A stretch of 64,000 nt of DNA from Rhytidiadelphus loreus (lineage: Eukaryota; Streptophyta; Bryopsida; Hypnales; Hylocomiaceae): positions 48,215,087-48,279,086 of the forward strand of contig OX344762.1 of assembly GCA_947034895.1 (NCBI GenBank), read 5' to 3'. A program made the position numbers and the translations under genes. Under the pieces are notes generated by a model. It ran no database searches. It saw only the letters and a list, made by a program, of their open reading frames with translations, and had not been told where the DNA came from. This document shows, one piece after another, positions 60,557 through 64,000 of the stretch. How positions within the stretch are numbered: position 1 is the stretch's first letter; every line of letters starts with the position of its first letter.

Positions 60557-61373
60557 ATGGAAGATTTGCGACACACGGATGCGAAAGTGTACGCTGCTAC
60601 TCACCCTGGAGTCCGAGCCAGAGGCCATGTCAACAGGTACTACTAACTTTAGTTATCATCCTAGCTAGATCTTCAGTTTCATTCGCAACGTGCACGTAGC
60701 TGTTCGATCTGAAGGTTATGAATTCATACTATTTGCAGCTTTCAAGGAACCAATCTTGGGAGACTGATCACTGACTCATGGGATTCATGTTTTTTTGAGA
60801 ATGATCCAACTGTTGTGAGTGTTGTGTCACTCAATGCATGATGTTAGTTAACTAAGGTCGAAGCGGGAACCGGGGAGGTCGTGTAGACCAGTGTTGATTG
60901 AAGTAGTTACGTGAACCCCATTTCCATTTTCAAGATCGATCGATCAGTGGCTGAAGCTTGCTAGCCGTTTAGCGAAGGCATTGCATGCACCCAACTTGTT
61001 AATTAATTGTAGCGTCGATAGAGTTGCTGTTGGTACCAGGATGAGGTTCGCATTGCACAGTTGTAGTCTGTGGGTTGTCTTGTTTAGTGTTTTTGTTATT
61101 ACTATTTGTTGGGAAGGTTGTTGATGTGAGTTGTGAATGGGTGGACGTCTGTGCAGATATAACCCACGGTTGCGTTGGAAACTGAGCAGATACAACCCCA
61201 TGAACAGGTTCCGCCTGGCCAAGTACAAGACCACGCACCCTGTGAAGTTCCAGCAAGCCCGAGTCAGGAGTCGCTTCGACTACGTAAACCCTCTGTTTTA
61301 CATCCGACGGATCAAGTACAACCTCACGCACGTTGGTCGGCGTCACCACACCACCACCACCACTGTGTACTGA
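60557..61373 (+). CDS. Small, very basic protein with repeated Tyr-Asn-Pro motifs; unknown function
   Basis: Two exons, 60557-60636 (donor AACAG/GTACTAC) and 61157-61373 (acceptor tgtgcag), give 98 residues. The start MEDLRHTDAKVYAATHPGVR has a good ATGG context. Exon 2 is rich in Arg, Lys, Tyr and His and has a loose repeat: RYNPRLRWKL, RYNPMNRFRLAKY, FDYVNPLFYIRRIKYN. The C-terminus is GRRHHTTTTTVY, with a run of five Thr. There is no signal peptide or membrane helix. The charge suggests nucleic-acid binding or a structural role, which is only a guess. I recognise no family. Support comes from the open frame, matching splice phases, a GC-richer composition than the surroundings and a promoter-like upstream region. 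Confidence 0.65.
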
Positions 61374-63709
61374 GACAATAAGTGATTCATTCCATTAATT
61401 CAATTCCCCGATAGCATTTGGTTAATTAATTTACAGGGAAGCGAGCTGGTGTTAATTAGCCTTTGGTGATGTACAGTGTGCTGATCGAGGTCTGCCATTA
61501 CCCCCTATGAAGTTTGGTGCACTAGTGAGTTATTGCTGTGCACATGGTACTTAGCGTAGCTAGTCTGGTTGAAGGTACGTATGATAGAATTTTAGAATTT
61601 AGATGTCGTCGATGGTTTTCAATTCTTTGCTTACTGGTCAATGCTGTACGGTGTTCGAACATATCAATGTGAAGTTGTTTTCTAATGCATGGAAGCCTCA
61701 GTTGTACAGTTTCCATATGTTGTTTTTGCCGGCCAAGTTGAACCACTTTCGTGCATGTTTATAGTGATGATATATACTGCGTATTTTGCTGTTATGGTGT
61801 TGTAATTTGTACAAAGTAGAGACTGGTGTTCTTTTTGCATCATATTGCCGAAGTGTACCTACGTTTCAAAGTAATCCCGTGCTTTTGATGTTCATAATGT
61901 ACTCCGGCAAGCTTACAATTGGTATTAATAGTAGGGTCGGAATCACTGTATTGAATCACTGATGGTGTACTTATGCGCCAATTCATAGATGTGAAGAGGG
62001 TGGCGGTCGATTCTCATTTTCACTTTAACAGCTGGGCTAAGTTTCTGTCCATCGATTTCACTTTTATGTGTTGTTAATATTGTTAGACGTGTGTCGAACT
62101 ACTTGAAGCTCTCAAATTTCAGTTACTCGATATTCATGCCTACTGGTATGGCTGTTGAACTGAATCTAACTTATTATATATATTGTTTGTTAGTCGTTTA
62201 TCAGCTCAGATATATACATCATCCTCGATCAGTACATGAAAACTACTTGCGTTTAAGGCATGATTGTGGAAAATAAGGTTTTGACAGTCACCGACATATG
62301 TTACTATTGAAGCATTGCCAATTCTCGGAGCATATTCATCAAACGCTGGAGATGATTTGAGGTACCTCGACATTCGGTTTTCTGCGTTATCGACTAATCG
62401 ATTGGCCAATCACCAAGGAACGAACTTTAGTAACAATACAACTATTTGATATGTAGATAATTATAATTTGTGAGTTTTATTTGCCATGTTCAGTAGTTTC
62501 ATGTTTGGTGAGGCGAGTTAACCACATATGCCTACTGTCATTGTCCGTTCAACTTCTCAGTCTTTGATTATACGACATCTTCAGGAATAGGACTGAATGA
62601 AATAAGTGCAACGATGTGCGTCCACAATTTCAAGCAGTGGTGAAAGTTTCTCATCACGAACCTTCGGCAAAAGCCTATTTTGTGATATCAAGTGTAGCAC
62701 CAGCAGGTACCCAACGCCATTGCACTCCACACCCGTTGGAAATTTTGCAGCTGGGAAAGTGGGAACATTCTGCTTGCATTTGAGCGACTAGGAGTTCGTT
62801 TGGGAGTCGTAAATGTGAGTGCAGATACCAGAGTTTGTGTACACAATTCAGAAAAATCATTCTCTTGAGCTGAATATCGCCATGCCCTTCGACAAAATTC
62901 TAGGTCATGCTACAAGGCTATCGGAATTTAAGCAGAAAAATGCAACTATTTAGCCAAAATTTAAAGAAATGTTGTTGTAAACTGTCAGAAATCGTATTGA
63001 ATTGTAACTGCCAAAATAACATATTAAAATATATTGCTAAACTCGCCAGACTTGGTAGCCTCAACCAAATTCTGAGCTGGAGCCACCGTCCTTCACAATA
63101 AGGTATGCCACATCTGTGAACTCTCAAGCGATACAAAGGGTGAACCCAGTTCCTTGCTTTCTCTCGATCTGGACACTAAGTACCTCTCACTGGGGATCCT
63201 GTCGATAAGCCCAGAGCTGGGTCTGATCCTGCAACGGTGATAAATAAGGATGGATAAATTTGAGTTCTAGAATGATCCCAAGGTGTACATATTTTCATAT
63301 ATGCTGTTGGACTGAAATCTAATCTTCAGTCTGCATGTTCTGGGAAGAGAGCTTTATAAATTTATTAACCTCAATTCTGTCAATTTCATCAGACTCCCCT
63401 GATGTAGGTGGCACCAACTGACTCATTAACAAATGCACCCGAGTGTCTTCTGATAACTTAGGCTATCAGAACCGTGGCATTAGGTTGACTTGGAAACATA
63501 AGAGCCCGTCCAGGTACATGATAGAATTTTTAGTCTTCGATATCTACAACCTGGATACATAATGAAAACTCAAAATTTTCTTCATTACTGTTATGAGTAA
63601 CTATGAACGTTAGTGTGAAATGCCAAGAAAATTAGCGTGGAACCACTGAAGGGATAGCCTATCTTAATGAGTGAAATTCCGGATCATGTGAATGGGGCTT
63701 TCATTCCTG
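61374..63709. other. 3' UTR and intergenic DNA, no gene recognised
   Basis: Follows the basic-protein gene. Open frames are short and featureless on both strands. On the minus strand 63100-63230 has an acceptor-like ccgttgcag followed by about 50 open codons (reading IRPSSGLIDRIPSERYLVS), which might be part of a 3' UTR or alternative exon of the minus-strand gene to the right. Confidence 0.4.
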
Positions 63710-63795
63710 TTAACTTAACCGCTGCAGCAGTCCCCTTCCTCTGAAGTAGTTGGCCATACCAGCTTCAATAGAACCCATTCCCAGAGCTTGAATGT
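63710..63795 (-). CDS. Probable last exon of a minus-strand gene entering from the right
   Basis: On the minus strand, acceptor ttctgattttag is followed by 86 nt encoding IQALGMGSIEAGMANYFRGR, then GLLQRLS and TAA. The first two bases complete a codon from an upstream exon outside or near the window edge. The peptide has the composition of a conserved folded C-terminus rather than random AT-rich sequence. I cannot name the protein. Confidence 0.4.
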
Positions 63796-64000
63796 CTAAA
63801 ATCAGAACGCAGCACAAATCAATTGACTCTTTTTCCACTGATTTCTGTGATCAGATCATTCAGCATTGAAGAAATTGTAGGCTAGAGTCTGTAGAACCTT
63901 TGCAGAAATCTGGAAGAGCGTGTGTGTAGTTGACAGGATTAATTTCCAGCCGCAGTGAGTTCCAGCTATGAAGGTATGAAGGTCGATACAACAATTTAGG

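Overview
The window is nuclear DNA of a land plant. Genes with short GT-AG introns and plant-type products (violaxanthin de-epoxidase, a peroxisomal NAD carrier, a GT31/DUF604 glycosyltransferase) lie in AT-rich intergenic DNA full of decayed mobile elements. Short introns, modest gene spacing and the style of the repeats suggest a compact, possibly non-flowering plant genome, but the sequence does not fix the lineage.

Layout. 1-966: 3' end of violaxanthin de-epoxidase (+). 4042-4629: intronless HINT-type HIT hydrolase (+), whose tail is duplicated in tandem just downstream. 4.9-10.7 kb: no gene, but several repeats. 12645-16542: four-exon DUF604/Fringe-like glycosyltransferase (+). 20666-25351: eleven-exon peroxisomal NAD carrier PXN (+). 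25.4-33 kb: repeats only. 34271-38279: nine-exon coiled-coil protein (+) behind a tandemly duplicated 5' leader. 39722-39803 and 42473-42554: two tRNA-Ser(UGA) genes in a duplicated segment. 44552-45118: two-exon gene (-) for a 64-residue protein of the brawnin/UQCC6 type, divergent from 45725-49358, an eight-exon SIP5/DA2-like RING protein (+). 52.4-52.9 kb: coding relic (-). 53078-59047: complete but decayed Ty1/copia element with its target duplication. 59.1-59.9 kb: a Tourist-like MITE and a long foldback. 60557-61373: two-exon gene for a small, very basic protein (+). 63710-63795: probable last exon of a gene entering from the right (-).

All exon joins were worked out by hand from splice signals, reading phase and remembered family features; no search was run. 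The host genes are housekeeping functions of separate compartments (plastid, peroxisome, Golgi, mitochondrion) and show no operon-like linkage. The most unusual signals are: (1) a copia element whose pol frame continues, past one TGA, into about 228 more codons with a second CCHC zinc knuckle that end at the 3' LTR; (2) a family of elements with CCCYTAA termini flanked by TTAA, one with an empty site elsewhere in the window; (3) the plant brawnin-like micro-protein; (4) the unrecognised basic YNP-repeat protein.
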